A stretch of DNA of 53,981 nucleotides, taken from NCBI GenBank assembly GCA_900110395.1, contig FODP01000036.1, forward strand, positions 3,414-57,394, written 5' to 3'. This DNA is from Rhodospirillales bacterium URHD0017. GTDB lineage: Bacteria; Pseudomonadota; Alphaproteobacteria; Reyranellales; Reyranellaceae. Position numbers and translations under genes: made by a program. The notes beneath the pieces are model-generated. The model had not been told where the DNA came from, did not search any database, and was given only the letters and a program-made list of their open reading frames with translations. Below, piece by piece: positions 8,688 through 17,765 of this stretch (position 1 is its first letter; every line of letters starts with the position of its first letter).

Positions 8688-11015
8688 ATGAATCTGAAGA
8701 CAGTTTTGGCAGCCCTGATGGTTGCAATGAACGGAGCGGCCAATGACTGCTGGGCGTGGGGTGCCACGGGCCACGAGTCGATAAGCGGTATCGAGATTGA
8801 GAAGCTGCTGGAATCCATTCCTGACTTCGTCCGAACGCCAGAGGCTAGTGCGGAGATTGCCGTGTTGAGCCGCGAGTTGGGCCGCTCGAAGGGAGCCGGC
8901 AAAACCCAGGGCGCCGAGCCCGACCCGGGCCTTTACATCGACCTGGACGACAATGGATCGGTCATGGGCGCACTTACCTTCGACAACCTCCCGCCAACCC
9001 GAGAGGATTACGACTCGCTGCTTCCTGGAAAGGTTAAGTCCCGCGTTGCCGAGGCCGGAAAACTCCACGGCGTTCCGGAACGGGCCATCACTTCTGTGGG
9101 CTTCGTCAATCAATTGAGCAGCGCTGTCAGCAATCGTTATGTGACTTTCGGTCATGCCTTTGCCTACGGCGATGTTCCTGCTGGCAACCAGCTCGTCGCC
9201 AAAGTGGGCTCCCAAGAGATCCTTCTGCAAGTGGATAAAAAAACCACCCATCGGGACGGAAGCTTGAAGTTCGCCGTGGTCACGGCGAAGCTCGACAGTC
9301 TGGGCGGAGGACAGTCCATTCAATCTGGTCTTTTCGCCGTGAGCAGCGCTCCCGTAAAAGCAGCCCTGACTCCAAGCGACGTTCTTCGAGTTTCCAGCTA
9401 CGATTTTGTGGTGAGTATCACCATGGGCGGACAAACGTATTCCGCCAGCGCCAGAGCCGCCCTCCAGGCAGCCGTTACGAGCGGCAACGTGGAAACATAC
9501 CTCTCCGGTCCTTTCGTGAGCGAATTCAACGTGCGTTCGAATCTCACGGCGAACCTCGGCGCCGAGTTCGACATCAGGATCTATGCTAACAACGAAATCC
9601 GCACGGAAGTGACCGTGACCAACAGTTACGGTTTCGTCGGCGGCATGGCGGATCGCACTTACGACGTGACTCTGACCCAAGCGGGCCAAGTGGTCTACTC
9701 GCGCGCCGGTCTCCAACACGTGCCCTATTCCAACTGGCACAAGAACTTCGTGCTTGGCGGCTCCGCGATGAACGTCTTCATCAAGCACAACCGCGCGTAC
9801 TATGCCCAGACCCGCCTTGTTCCGAACTTCAATCCTGACGGCGCGCCCACCGAGACCTTCATCCGCTCCCACCGCGTGGATTTGAACTCGGACTCCTGCG
9901 GTCCGATGGGCACGGGAACCATCCACCCATACATGCCTGCAGCGGGCTTACGCGATGACATTGGATTCCTGCCGGTGTGGGACGCCGTCTACTTCACGTC
10001 CATGGACATGCGCGCCCGCGATTGGGTTCTCTGTAATGCCAATGCCGCGGCCAGCATTCCTTACCACGTCGCGGAAACGAGCGGGCTCCCATTCCGGGTC
10101 ACCGATCATCCTAGCTTGTGGCTGGATGAGCGTGGTCAAGCCAACGCCAATAAACTGGCTTCCACATTCGCCACGGGTTCGAGCCCATTCACTCCAGAAA
10201 CGGCCCACATGCCGAGCCTAGGATACTCTGCGTACCTGATCACCGGAGACCGAGTTTATCTGCAAGAATTGCTCTTCCAGGCGGGCGCCGTGATCGGCAT
10301 GACCTGGAACTCGTCTCGTCAGGACGGCAAAGGCATCATCGTGAGCGACGGCGAGGAGGTCAGGGCAGCAGCGTGGAACCTCCGCACCCTGGCTAATGCT
10401 GCGGAAGTCACTCCGGACAGTCATTCCCACAAGGCTTACCTGATGACCTTGTTGGACAACAACCTGACTTACCTGAGCGATCACTTCACGGGCGCTCCCG
10501 CTGAGGCCCAAGGGGAAATCCACGGGTACCTTTACGGATCCTACCGTGGTGGAGTCGCTCCGTGGCAGCAGGACTTTCTGGCTACATCGCTGGGCCAGAT
10601 CGCCAACCGCGGTTACGCCAAAGCCACCAGCGCCATCAAGGGCCAGGCCAACTTCATCGCCGGTCGCTACCTTCAAGCGAAGGACGTGTTTTGTCCAACC
10701 TTGGCCGACGCGTTCTCGCTGACCGTGACCCACTCGAATGAATCCTTCGCCCAAACCTGGGCCGAGGTTGGCGCTCTGAACTTCGGTTCGTCTTGTCCGG
10801 AATCGATCGATACGGCAGGAGGAGACATCGCCCTTCACTCCACTCCGGCCCTGGCAGCAATGGTGGATCAAGGCGTGGCGATCGCCCAGCAGGCGCTGAA
10901 CTTTCTGAAACAGAAGGATCCCAACTGGAACCCTTCACAGCCGAACGGAGCTTACTGGTACCCTCGGCAAATGACGGAAAATATCAGTTGGTCCATCGTG
11001 CCTTTCAAGAAATAG
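8688..11015 (+). CDS. Secreted chimera: S1/P1-nuclease N-terminal segment fused to lyase-like protein
   Basis: 775 aa from ATG 8688, which has GAGAGGGG just upstream; longer in-frame starts lack a ribosome site. Residues 1-23 are a signal peptide ending CWA. Cleavage would expose WGATGH (24-29), the zinc-binding N-terminus of S1/P1 nucleases. Homology to that family continues through FVRTPEASAEI, RSKGAGKT (66-73) and YIDLDD to LPPTREDYD (101-109), then stops. The His of the usual DPGHYVD is Leu here and all later zinc ligands are absent, so it is not a working nuclease. From ~118 it aligns with the surface protein at 1-2978 (RDDIGFLPVWDAVY ~420, YLITGDRVYLQELL ~515, WQQDFLATS ~624), tentatively PcRGLX-lyase-like. 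Codon use is visibly less GC-biased than in its neighbours, which suggests transfer. Confidence 0.75.
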   Translation: MNLKTVLAALMVAMNGAANDCWAWGATGHESISGIEIEKLLESIPDFVRTPEASAEIAVLSRELGRSKGAGKTQGAEPDPGLYIDLDDNGSVMGALTFDNLPPTREDYDSLLPGKVKSRVAEAGKLHGVPERAITSVGFVNQLSSAVSNRYVTFGHAFAYGDVPAGNQLVAKVGSQEILLQVDKKTTHRDGSLKFAVVTAKLDSLGGGQSIQSGLFAVSSAPVKAALTPSDVLRVSSYDFVVSITMGGQTYSASARAALQAAVTSGNVETYLSGPFVSEFNVRSNLTANLGAEFDIRIYANNEIRTEVTVTNSYGFVGGMADRTYDVTLTQAGQVVYSRAGLQHVPYSNWHKNFVLGGSAMNVFIKHNRAYYAQTRLVPNFNPDGAPTETFIRSHRVDLNSDSCGPMGTGTIHPYMPAAGLRDDIGFLPVWDAVYFTSMDMRARDWVLCNANAAASIPYHVAETSGLPFRVTDHPSLWLDERGQANANKLASTFATGSSPFTPETAHMPSLGYSAYLITGDRVYLQELLFQAGAVIGMTWNSSRQDGKGIIVSDGEEVRAAAWNLRTLANAAEVTPDSHSHKAYLMTLLDNNLTYLSDHFTGAPAEAQGEIHGYLYGSYRGGVAPWQQDFLATSLGQIANRGYAKATSAIKGQANFIAGRYLQAKDVFCPTLADAFSLTVTHSNESFAQTWAEVGALNFGSSCPESIDTAGGDIALHSTPALAAMVDQGVAIAQQALNFLKQKDPNWNPSQPNGAYWYPRQMTENISWSIVPFKK

Positions 11016-11161
11016 AGGTCAGCCTCACGTGCTACCCCCACTGAATGCTGGCCCTTCCCTAAATTCCATTCATCATCTTCCTCTTCGCGTAATCAGGACG
11101 ACGTTCTCGTACGGCTTTGCGAGCCACTCGGGCTGGTGATCGGTCGCAGGGAGCGATTTGC

Positions 11162-12916
11162 ATGGGCGGCTTTTTTTTGATGCGAGATGGCCGGGGAGAG
11201 CGGCAGGAGGCGCTCAGAGCGGCTCGGGACCAGTTCACGCGTCATGGCTTTTCCGCCCTCGTCGAACGGCATGTACCCGGCTGGACAATCATGCATGCTC
11301 CCTACATCACGGGTGGTCCCGAACTTGTCACCGAGAGCGGCGACGGCTTCGCCATAGCAGCAGGGACACTCGCCTATGATGGGCAGATGGGGCCGGCAGC
11401 TCTCAAAGGATGGCTCGCGGAATCGAAGCTGCCGCACTTCGATCAATCGAAGCTCGCCGGTCAATTTGGAGCCGTGCTGCATCAGCGCGGTCGGACATTC
11501 ATTCTCGGCGATTATCTTGCGTGTTTTCCGCTCTATCACGACAGCGAGCTGAGCCTGTTTTCGACATCGCTTATCGCAGCGGCTACTGCCTTGCCTCGCG
11601 TCACACTCGATCGCCAGGGCCTTTACGAATTTGCTTTTCAGTCGTGCGTGCTTGGGGACGATACCGTGCTTAGCGAGATCAAACGGCTTGGTCCGACGCA
11701 GATCGTGGAATTGACAGCGGATGGGGCGCAAATCCATCGAGTGTCCAATCCGCTACCCCACAAGCCGAGCAAGGCGTCACTAGCCGATCAACTTTCATTC
11801 CACAGCCGGCTTCTACACGAAGTGGTCGAGGAACAGGTTCGCCACTTTGGCGACAACATCCAATGCCCTCTGTCCGGCGGCCTGGACTCTCGGCTGGTCC
11901 TTGCCGTCCTGAGGTCTATCGGTTGCAAGCCGAATGTCTATGTCTATGGGCCTGCGAGCAGCCTCGACGTCGCGATCGCCAAGCAGATTGGCAAGGCGGA
12001 GGGATTCGATGTCGAGTGGATCGAGAAGGATCGATACCGGGATATCATGCCGGACGAGTTCCCAGAACAGGTTGCACGCAATTTTCACGAGAATGACGGA
12101 ACGCCGAATTTTGGTGGCATTTTCGACAACGGGGGCAACTCTCATGCTCGTTACAAACGCCATCGCGGCGGCAGTCTGGCCGTTTCGGGTGGCTGCGGCG
12201 AAATCTACCGCAATTTCTTTTTCCTGCCCGACCGACCCCTGACAGCATCCGCCGTGGCGGACAGCTTTTTCTCTCGGTTCGATCGAAGGGATGCGACCTC
12301 GACGATGTTCGACCCATGCAGCTATACGATGCGTATTCGCGACAAGATCCTGGAAGCCATCGAGCAACCCGGCAATCACCGACCCTTGCAACGTCCGATC
12401 ATCGAACAGATTTATCCCCGCGTGCGCGGCCGCAGCCTTTTTGGCCGGGAGATCGGCATTGAAGCGCGCTACAGCCCCTATCTCCTACCCTTTCTCGACC
12501 GCCGCGTGGTAGCGGAGGCGATGACCGTGCCACAGCCATTGAGACCTGCTGGGCGTTTCGAAGCGCAATTGCTCAACAGTATCGACTCCTCTCTCGCGCG
12601 CAGGCCGTCGGCCTACGGGCACGACTTTGCGACGCCACCCACTCTCCGGCACCGGCTTGAAGAGTGGTCTACCCGTATGCGCCCAACCTGGTTGCGCAAG
12701 AAGAGCTATGCCATCCAACGTCGGCTGCGACCAATGTCTGACGAACATGGCGGGCTGTTCAGTCCGGAATATATGGGCCGTGTGATCGATCTCGAATTTC
12801 CGATCATGCGCCGATATTTCCATCCCAAGAAGATTAATGACTCTGGCCTGTGGCGGCGAATTGCGTGTCTCGAATATTTTGCTGCCTTTCTCGGCTCGCG
12901 GTTGAGTGCACCCTGA
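11162..12916 (+). CDS. Asparagine synthase-related protein lacking the glutaminase cysteine
   Basis: 584 aa from ATG 11162, preceded by AGGGAG. The N-terminal third looks like a class II glutaminase fold (FGAVLHQRGRTFILGDYLACFPLYH), but the protein begins MGGFF where glutaminases have MCG. The nucleophilic Cys2 is therefore absent. Residues ~240-265 hold the ATP-pyrophosphatase loop PLSGGLDSRL, followed by GGCGEIYRN (~355) and SPYLLPFLDRRV (~455), as in the synthetase domain of AsnB. It may use free ammonia or another amine, or adenylate a carboxylate for amide or ester formation. A role in modifying uronic acids of the EPS is inferred from context. It lies between two secreted proteins on the same strand (146-bp and 128-bp gaps). 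Confidence 0.8.
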   Translation: MGGFFLMRDGRGERQEALRAARDQFTRHGFSALVERHVPGWTIMHAPYITGGPELVTESGDGFAIAAGTLAYDGQMGPAALKGWLAESKLPHFDQSKLAGQFGAVLHQRGRTFILGDYLACFPLYHDSELSLFSTSLIAAATALPRVTLDRQGLYEFAFQSCVLGDDTVLSEIKRLGPTQIVELTADGAQIHRVSNPLPHKPSKASLADQLSFHSRLLHEVVEEQVRHFGDNIQCPLSGGLDSRLVLAVLRSIGCKPNVYVYGPASSLDVAIAKQIGKAEGFDVEWIEKDRYRDIMPDEFPEQVARNFHENDGTPNFGGIFDNGGNSHARYKRHRGGSLAVSGGCGEIYRNFFFLPDRPLTASAVADSFFSRFDRRDATSTMFDPCSYTMRIRDKILEAIEQPGNHRPLQRPIIEQIYPRVRGRSLFGREIGIEARYSPYLLPFLDRRVVAEAMTVPQPLRPAGRFEAQLLNSIDSSLARRPSAYGHDFATPPTLRHRLEEWSTRMRPTWLRKKSYAIQRRLRPMSDEHGGLFSPEYMGRVIDLEFPIMRRYFHPKKINDSGLWRRIACLEYFAAFLGSRLSAP

Positions 12917-13044
12917 GGAACTGCCGGAAACCTGGCTCCCGGCACGAAATGTCCAGCATCGGGACAGAACCAATGGCGAGACCATTTTGTCCATTGATTA
13001 ATGGCCGACCTGAGTTTCCACAGTAGAGATCGGGAGAGGAACCC

Positions 13045-14022
13045 TTGCACAAACTTTTCCGCCTATCAGCCTCCATGTCTCTGGCTATCTTGCTAGCCGC
13101 GCCCGCTTCGGTGATTGGACAACCAGCGAGGCCGTTCATGGTGGCTGAGACAAAACAGGGCTTCGACAGGCTTGCGGATGCCGTAGCGTCGATCGGGGAT
13201 TCCGATGGAACGATCCAGATCGCTCCCGGCCGCTATGCCGATTGCGCCGTGCAAAGCGCGGGCCGCGTCACGTTCATCGCTCGCGAGCCAGGGACGGTCA
13301 CATTCGACGGCGGCGTCTGCGAAGGCAAGGCAACGCTCGTGCTCAGGGGGCGAGGAGCGATTGTTCAGGGGCTCCGCTTTACTCGCGCGACGGTGCCCGA
13401 AGGCAACGGAGCCGGTATCCGGTTGGAACGCTCTGATTTAAGCGTCAGTAACACCGAGTTCATCGACGCGCAAAGCGGCATCCTGACCGCAAATGATCCG
13501 TCGAGTTCGATCACGATCGATCGTTCAACTTTCGCTGGCCTGGGCAAGGACCCAACGGGACACGGCGCTCATTCCCTCTATGTAGGTCAATATCGGCAAC
13601 TGAAGATCACTTACTCTCGTTTCGAACGCGGTACGGGCGGTCACTACGTCAAATCACGTGCATCCGCAGTTGAGCTTTCAGATAGTAGCTTTGACGACAC
13701 CTACGGCCAGCATACCAATTACATGATCGATCTGCCCAACGGCGCTGCCGGTCGAATAGCGCGCAATACATTCCTGAACGGCCTCGGCAAGGACAATCAT
13801 AGTTTCTTGATTGCGGTCGCTGCCGAGGGAAGCCTGAATTCCTCTTCGGGTCTTCTAATCGATCATAATCATGTCATGTTGGTGCCCGACTATCCTTGGA
13901 CGACCACCTTCGTGGGCAACTGGAGCGGTGACACGCTGACGATCCGGGAGAACCAATTGCCCCGCAACATGACAATCGGTCAGGAGCAAATTCAAATGCG
14001 CCCTCGATCCAAGGATCGGTAG
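13045..14022 (+). CDS. Secreted right-handed beta-helix protein
   Basis: 325 aa. The chosen start is TTG 13045 because a strong GGGAGAGGA lies just upstream; the next ATG (13075) would cut into the signal peptide. Residues 1-25 form the signal peptide (LAILLAAPASVIGQPA). The rest is rich in short beta turns with repeated rungs (ITIDRSTFAGLG, LKITYSRFERGTG, VELSDSSFDDTY, IARNTFLNGLG, LLIDHNHVML), the pattern of parallel beta-helix pectate-lyase-like or alginate-epimerase-like folds. A His/Lys-containing GGHYVK (~198) may be functional, but no catalytic triad is certain. Probably binds or processes polysaccharide in the periplasm or outside the cell. Its 3' end abuts an IS5 scar, so the last residues (RPRSKDR) may not be original. 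Confidence 0.75.
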   Translation: MHKLFRLSASMSLAILLAAPASVIGQPARPFMVAETKQGFDRLADAVASIGDSDGTIQIAPGRYADCAVQSAGRVTFIAREPGTVTFDGGVCEGKATLVLRGRGAIVQGLRFTRATVPEGNGAGIRLERSDLSVSNTEFIDAQSGILTANDPSSSITIDRSTFAGLGKDPTGHGAHSLYVGQYRQLKITYSRFERGTGGHYVKSRASAVELSDSSFDDTYGQHTNYMIDLPNGAAGRIARNTFLNGLGKDNHSFLIAVAAEGSLNSSSGLLIDHNHVMLVPDYPWTTTFVGNWSGDTLTIRENQLPRNMTIGQEQIQMRPRSKDR

Positions 14023-14024
14023 CC

Positions 14025-14450
14025 GGTCGTCAAGAAGCTGGGTCAAGGATGAGCTGGCGACTAAAGCAGCCAACTGAGCGCGGAAGATTGAGCACAAGTT
14101 GTTTTCGGCCAGGCGAAGGATGCGTTGGAAGTTGTAGCCGACAGCGCAGAGGACGGCCTTGGCGGCATCTCCGGCCAAGCATGAGATAGCAACGGCCAGG
14201 GTGGCCCTCTTCCAGACGGAAGCGCCGTTCGCGATGATGGCAGTTTGGCAGGGACGTAGCGGGCCGCCGTCATCGCCGCCCGCTTAGCCAGCCGCAGGTA
14301 GGATTGCCGCAGTGAGGCGCTGTGGCGGCGCGCCAAGCTGTTGAACCCTCGATCGCAGCGATATTCTTGCACCGTGGTATCGGCGGTGACCTGCGCCACG
14401 TCCAGCGCCCCACTCTGCCCGGTGGTGATCGCACGCGCCCCAGTATCGCT
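14025..14450 (-). pseudogene. IS5/IS1182-like DDE transposase remnant
   Basis: Minus-strand pieces in order: VAQVTADTTVQE (near 14400), YLRLAKRAAMTAARYV (near 14290), then GDAAKAVLCAVGYNFQRIL (near 14150) and AQLAALVASSSLTQL. These are short stretches of a DDE transposase. The first is followed directly by later parts of the protein, so most of the catalytic core is deleted. The conserved GD.. NA.L.A.GYNFRRIL C-terminus is clear. The remnant separates the 13-kb beta-helix gene from the minus-strand glycosyltransferase block and ends within a few bases of both. Confidence 0.65.
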
Positions 14451-14453
14451 GCA

Positions 14454-15551
14454 TCAACTTCGTCGCCCGGCCACGAGATCGGCGAACAGGCCGCGCCAGA
14501 CGGCGACCATGTCCGCCTCCGCAAATACGCTCTCGGCACGCGCCCTGTTGGCGGCACCGAGGGCAGCTCGCAGGTCGCCCCGATCCGCGAGGTGAGCTAG
14601 GGCGTCGGCTAGAGCGCCCTCCTCCCGTGCCACTACATAGGGACGGTTTGTCGTATCGAGCATGTCGGCGACGTCGCCGACATCGGTCGCCGCCACGGGC
14701 AACCCCGATGCCATCGCCTCCAGCACGGAGAGCGGCATCTGCTCGGTATCGGAGGAGAGTGCGAAAATGTCGAAGCCGGCATAAAGGGGGGCCGGATCTG
14801 CGCGGTGACCAGCGAACTCCACCTGCCCGCCGACGCCCTCCGCTATGGCCAAGGCTTCCAGCGCCACTCGCTCGGGGCCATCGCCGACGATCACCAGCCG
14901 CGCCGGCAGCCCAGCGGGCAGGCGGGCCAAGGCGCGGATCAGCCGCGCGATATTCTTCTCTGCCCGCAGCGCGGCGACAGTGCCGATAACCACTGGTCCG
15001 TCACGGGCCGCACGCACCGTGGTGAAGCGCGAAAGGTCCACCCCGTTCGGGATTCGACGCAGATGCGCGGAAGGCAGCCGCCACACCTCACGCGCCAAAT
15101 GTTCCAGCAAGACCGATGGCACCACCACCGTGGCACGGCGCAGCAGCAACCGGCGCGCTAACACGCGGCGCGGTAGCTGGCGTGTGCGCTCCTCCGGGCC
15201 GAAGCCATCTTCCATGTGCAGATGCGGCACGCCCGTGCCGATCCGCGCCAACGCCCATTCGATGCTGCCCCAGTTGCTCGTCACCAGCAGGTCCGGCCGC
15301 AGGTCGCGCAGCGCGGCACGGAAACGACCCAGATTGCCGCGCATGTCTCCCTTGACCACGTCGACCGGCGGAAAGCGGACGTCGAGCGCAGAGTCGAGCA
15401 GCGTGCGCGCCTCGTAGCGCCCGTCCATGGCGAAGATGGCATGGCGAAAGGTGCCCCCCAGGCGATTGGCGATGGTCGTGAAGCGCACCTGCGCCCCGCC
15501 GGTAGAGAAGGAAGGAAAAACATGTAGCAACAGAGGCGTGGCGGCCCGCAT
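14454..15551 (-). CDS. Glycosyltransferase family 4
   Basis: 365 aa from ATG 15551, with GAGGGTGG upstream; longer in-frame starts (15625, 15677) are possible but read as non-protein. GT4 landmarks are the N-terminal GGAQVRFTTIANRL, the hinge IPNGVDLSRF, the donor-binding GTVAALRAEKNI, VIVGDGPERVAL, and the E-x7-E motif in SSDTEQMPLSVLEAMASGLPV. A cytoplasmic retaining transferase that adds one sugar to the growing lipid-linked repeat; the sugar cannot be told. First of a minus-strand run of glycosyltransferases; its 3' end touches the IS5-like scar. Confidence 0.85.
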   Translation of the reverse strand: MRAATPLLLHVFPSFSTGGAQVRFTTIANRLGGTFRHAIFAMDGRYEARTLLDSALDVRFPPVDVVKGDMRGNLGRFRAALRDLRPDLLVTSNWGSIEWALARIGTGVPHLHMEDGFGPEERTRQLPRRVLARRLLLRRATVVVPSVLLEHLAREVWRLPSAHLRRIPNGVDLSRFTTVRAARDGPVVIGTVAALRAEKNIARLIRALARLPAGLPARLVIVGDGPERVALEALAIAEGVGGQVEFAGHRADPAPLYAGFDIFALSSDTEQMPLSVLEAMASGLPVAATDVGDVADMLDTTNRPYVVAREEGALADALAHLADRGDLRAALGAANRARAESVFAEADMVAVWRGLFADLVAGRRS

Positions 15552-15696
15552 CACGCCACCCTCGCGAAGGCGGTCCGTCGGCAGCGCACAGGATCCACTG
15601 CTAGCATCCGGCTGAGCACTCGGCATGGATGCGGGCGCTACCCCGGCCCCGATTAGGCAGATGGGTCTCATATGCACGCTCCGCTTCTCGACAGTA

Positions 15697-16455
15697 TCAC
15701 AACCCCAGCTTCATCGCCGCGAGGCCGCCCCATTCCCGCAATGCCAGCCAACTCATGGCGAGGCAATCGGCGCGTGGCAGCCAGTCGGTCAGCCGGCCAT
15801 CCGGGCGGCGCGGCCGCGGCACCGCCGCCGGCACCACCGGCAGGCCGGCGCGCACCGCCTCGAGCTGCGCCCGCGGCATGTGCCAGCCATGGGTGACGAG
15901 ATACGCCGCGCCGATGCCTGCTTGGCCCAGCATGGCGGCGGCGAGGCGAAGATTGTCCCCGGTGTTGCGCGAGGCGGGCTCCTCCCACCGCACGGGAACG
16001 GCGAAATCCTTCAGGAGGGCGGCTCGCATGGCGGCGGCGAGCGGCGGGGCTTCTGGGCCGGGCGGCCCGCCAGTGACGAGCAGCGGTAGGCCCGTCTCGC
16101 GCTGCAGGGCGGCGCCGCGGCGCAGCCGTTCCAGTGTCAGCGGACCGACGTCCGGCCCGTCCGGACCGTTCCTGGCCTCCGCACTGAGGATGATAATGGC
16201 CGCCGGCGAGCCCGCTAGCACCGCCGGCGCGGCCCCTTCGAGCGAGGCGAGCAGCAGGCCGGAGGCCATCGGCGTTGCAAGCAGCAGGGTCACGGCGAGG
16301 CAGAGCACCGCCACCGCACCGCCGACACGTCGGCCGCGCCAAGCCAGCCAGGCACCAACCAGGGCGGCCAGCAGCAGTAAAATCGGTGGCAGGGCGAGCA
16401 CGCCGAGGATGCCCCGCACGACAGCGAATGCCGACCCTGTCGCACTCACCTCCAT
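15697..16455 (-). CDS. YdcF/ElyC-like DUF218 membrane protein
   Basis: 252 aa from ATG 16455. Two N-terminal hydrophobic segments (AFAVVRGILGVLALPPILLL and a second ending TLLLATPMASGLLL) precede a DUF218 domain. That domain shows IIILSAEARNG, LPLLVTGG (~120), SRNTGDNLRLAA (~160) and YLVTHGWHMPRA (~185), the family's G, S.(N)T..N and T...H.P(R)A motifs. It ends WLPRADCLAMSWLALREW. Related proteins (ElyC, SanA, YdcF) act in envelope polysaccharide and undecaprenyl-phosphate metabolism; the exact reaction is unknown. It lies between two GT4 genes. Confidence 0.8.
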   Translation of the reverse strand: MEVSATGSAFAVVRGILGVLALPPILLLLAALVGAWLAWRGRRVGGAVAVLCLAVTLLLATPMASGLLLASLEGAAPAVLAGSPAAIIILSAEARNGPDGPDVGPLTLERLRRGAALQRETGLPLLVTGGPPGPEAPPLAAAMRAALLKDFAVPVRWEEPASRNTGDNLRLAAAMLGQAGIGAAYLVTHGWHMPRAQLEAVRAGLPVVPAAVPRPRRPDGRLTDWLPRADCLAMSWLALREWGGLAAMKLGL

Positions 16456-16573
16456 CGCCGCACCTGAATCCACACACGGTGCAGTTCGCCGATCAGCTGG
16501 CGATCCCCGAGCCACAGCGCCCAGCCGAGCTTGGAAAGCGTGCGTTCGATGCTCTGGATCTTGTCGTCCGTGT

Positions 16574-17764
16574 TCAACAGCGGCCTCCAGTTTTCCACGC
16601 AGAGGCGCCATGTGTGTGTGGTCCCGCCCTTCGCCCGTCCAGCGCACCTTCAGCCAGGGCGACGACGCGGCGCGCATTGGCGGCCCAGGTAAAATCCCGC
16701 CGCAGCACCTCCTCACGGGCCGCGGCGCCGAGGCGCGCGCGCAGTGCTGCATCCCGCGCCAGGGCCTCGATACCCTGCCACATCGCCTCGGGGCTGGCCG
16801 GGTCGAACAGCAGCGCGGTGCGGCCCTGCTCCAGCACCTCGCGGATGTTGCTCTGGTCGGGGGCGATGATGGCGCGCCCTGCCGCCATGTATTCGAACAG
16901 CTTCAGCGGCGAGGCATAGGGCACAGAGGCAGGCTGCAGCGCGATGTCGAAGCCGGCCACCAGGCGAGGGATCTCCTCCCGCGTTGCCAGACCGGTGAAG
17001 CGCACGCGGTCGGCGAGTCCGAGTTCCGCCGCGAGGGATTCGAGATCGGTGCGCGCCGGCCCGTCTCCCACCACGATGAGGTCGAGGCGCGGCGCTCCCT
17101 GCCAGGCCGCAAGGCCGCGCAGCACCCGGTCGAGCCCATGCCAGTGTCGCACGAAGCCAACGAAGCCGAGCTGCACTGCCTCGCTCGACGCCCTGGTGGG
17201 AAGCCCGGCGAAATCCTCGAGATCGATGCCGTTCGGCACCACCGAGATACGCGCGCGCGGCACGCCCGCCGCGGTCACATAGCCAGCCAACACCTCGGTG
17301 ACCGGCAGGACGACGTCCGCGCGGCGCCAGACAAATCGCTCCGCTGCATGGGCCAGTCGCTTCAGCCGCAGCCCGCTGAAGCGGATGCGTTCCTGAGCGA
17401 GCGGCGCATTCACTTCCAGCAGCAGCGGCACGCCGTGGCGCCAGGCCGTCCAGCTTCCCGCGACATGGAAGAGGTTGGCGCGCTCATAGACAATATCTGG
17501 GCGGAAGGCCCGCGCCGCGCGTGCCAGCCGCGCAGCGGAGACCAGCCCATAGGCCATCTCCGCCAACTCGCGTAGCACCCCGGGCAGCAGGCGGCGGATG
17601 CGCGCGAGGGCCGGGCTCTCACCGCCCAGCGCCACTGCGTCATAGGCCGGTGGGCCGACGACGCAGACCTCGTGCCCAGCAGCGCGCAACGCGGCGATCA
17701 GCGCCTCGATGTGCACGCCCTGCCCGTCATGGGACTGGATACGATGGCTATAGAGAATGCGCAC
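16574..17764 (-). CDS. Glycosyltransferase family 4
   Basis: 396 aa if started at GTG 17764 (VRILYSHRIQSHDGQGVHIE), with GGATGGGG upstream; the open frame extends to 17878 but that tail overlaps other remnants. It has the acceptor-side GQGVH loop, VLLPVTEVLAGYV, VVPNGIDLEDF, LGFVGFVRHWHGLDRVL, VVGDGPARTDL and PYASPLKLFEYMAAGRAIIAP, with the E of the E-x7-E signature in LFEYMA. Cytoplasmic retaining transferase for EPS repeat assembly; donor unknown. It begins two bases before the end of a fragmentary YdcF-like ORF. Confidence 0.85.
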   Translation of the reverse strand: MRILYSHRIQSHDGQGVHIEALIAALRAAGHEVCVVGPPAYDAVALGGESPALARIRRLLPGVLRELAEMAYGLVSAARLARAARAFRPDIVYERANLFHVAGSWTAWRHGVPLLLEVNAPLAQERIRFSGLRLKRLAHAAERFVWRRADVVLPVTEVLAGYVTAAGVPRARISVVPNGIDLEDFAGLPTRASSEAVQLGFVGFVRHWHGLDRVLRGLAAWQGAPRLDLIVVGDGPARTDLESLAAELGLADRVRFTGLATREEIPRLVAGFDIALQPASVPYASPLKLFEYMAAGRAIIAPDQSNIREVLEQGRTALLFDPASPEAMWQGIEALARDAALRARLGAAAREEVLRRDFTWAANARRVVALAEGALDGRRAGPHTHGASAWKTGGRC

Positions 17765-17765
17765 G

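Noticed and set aside
8673..9926. 417-codon minus frame opposite the chimera
   Set aside because: The plus-strand protein has a signal peptide, ribosome site and paralog; the antisense frame matches nothing known.
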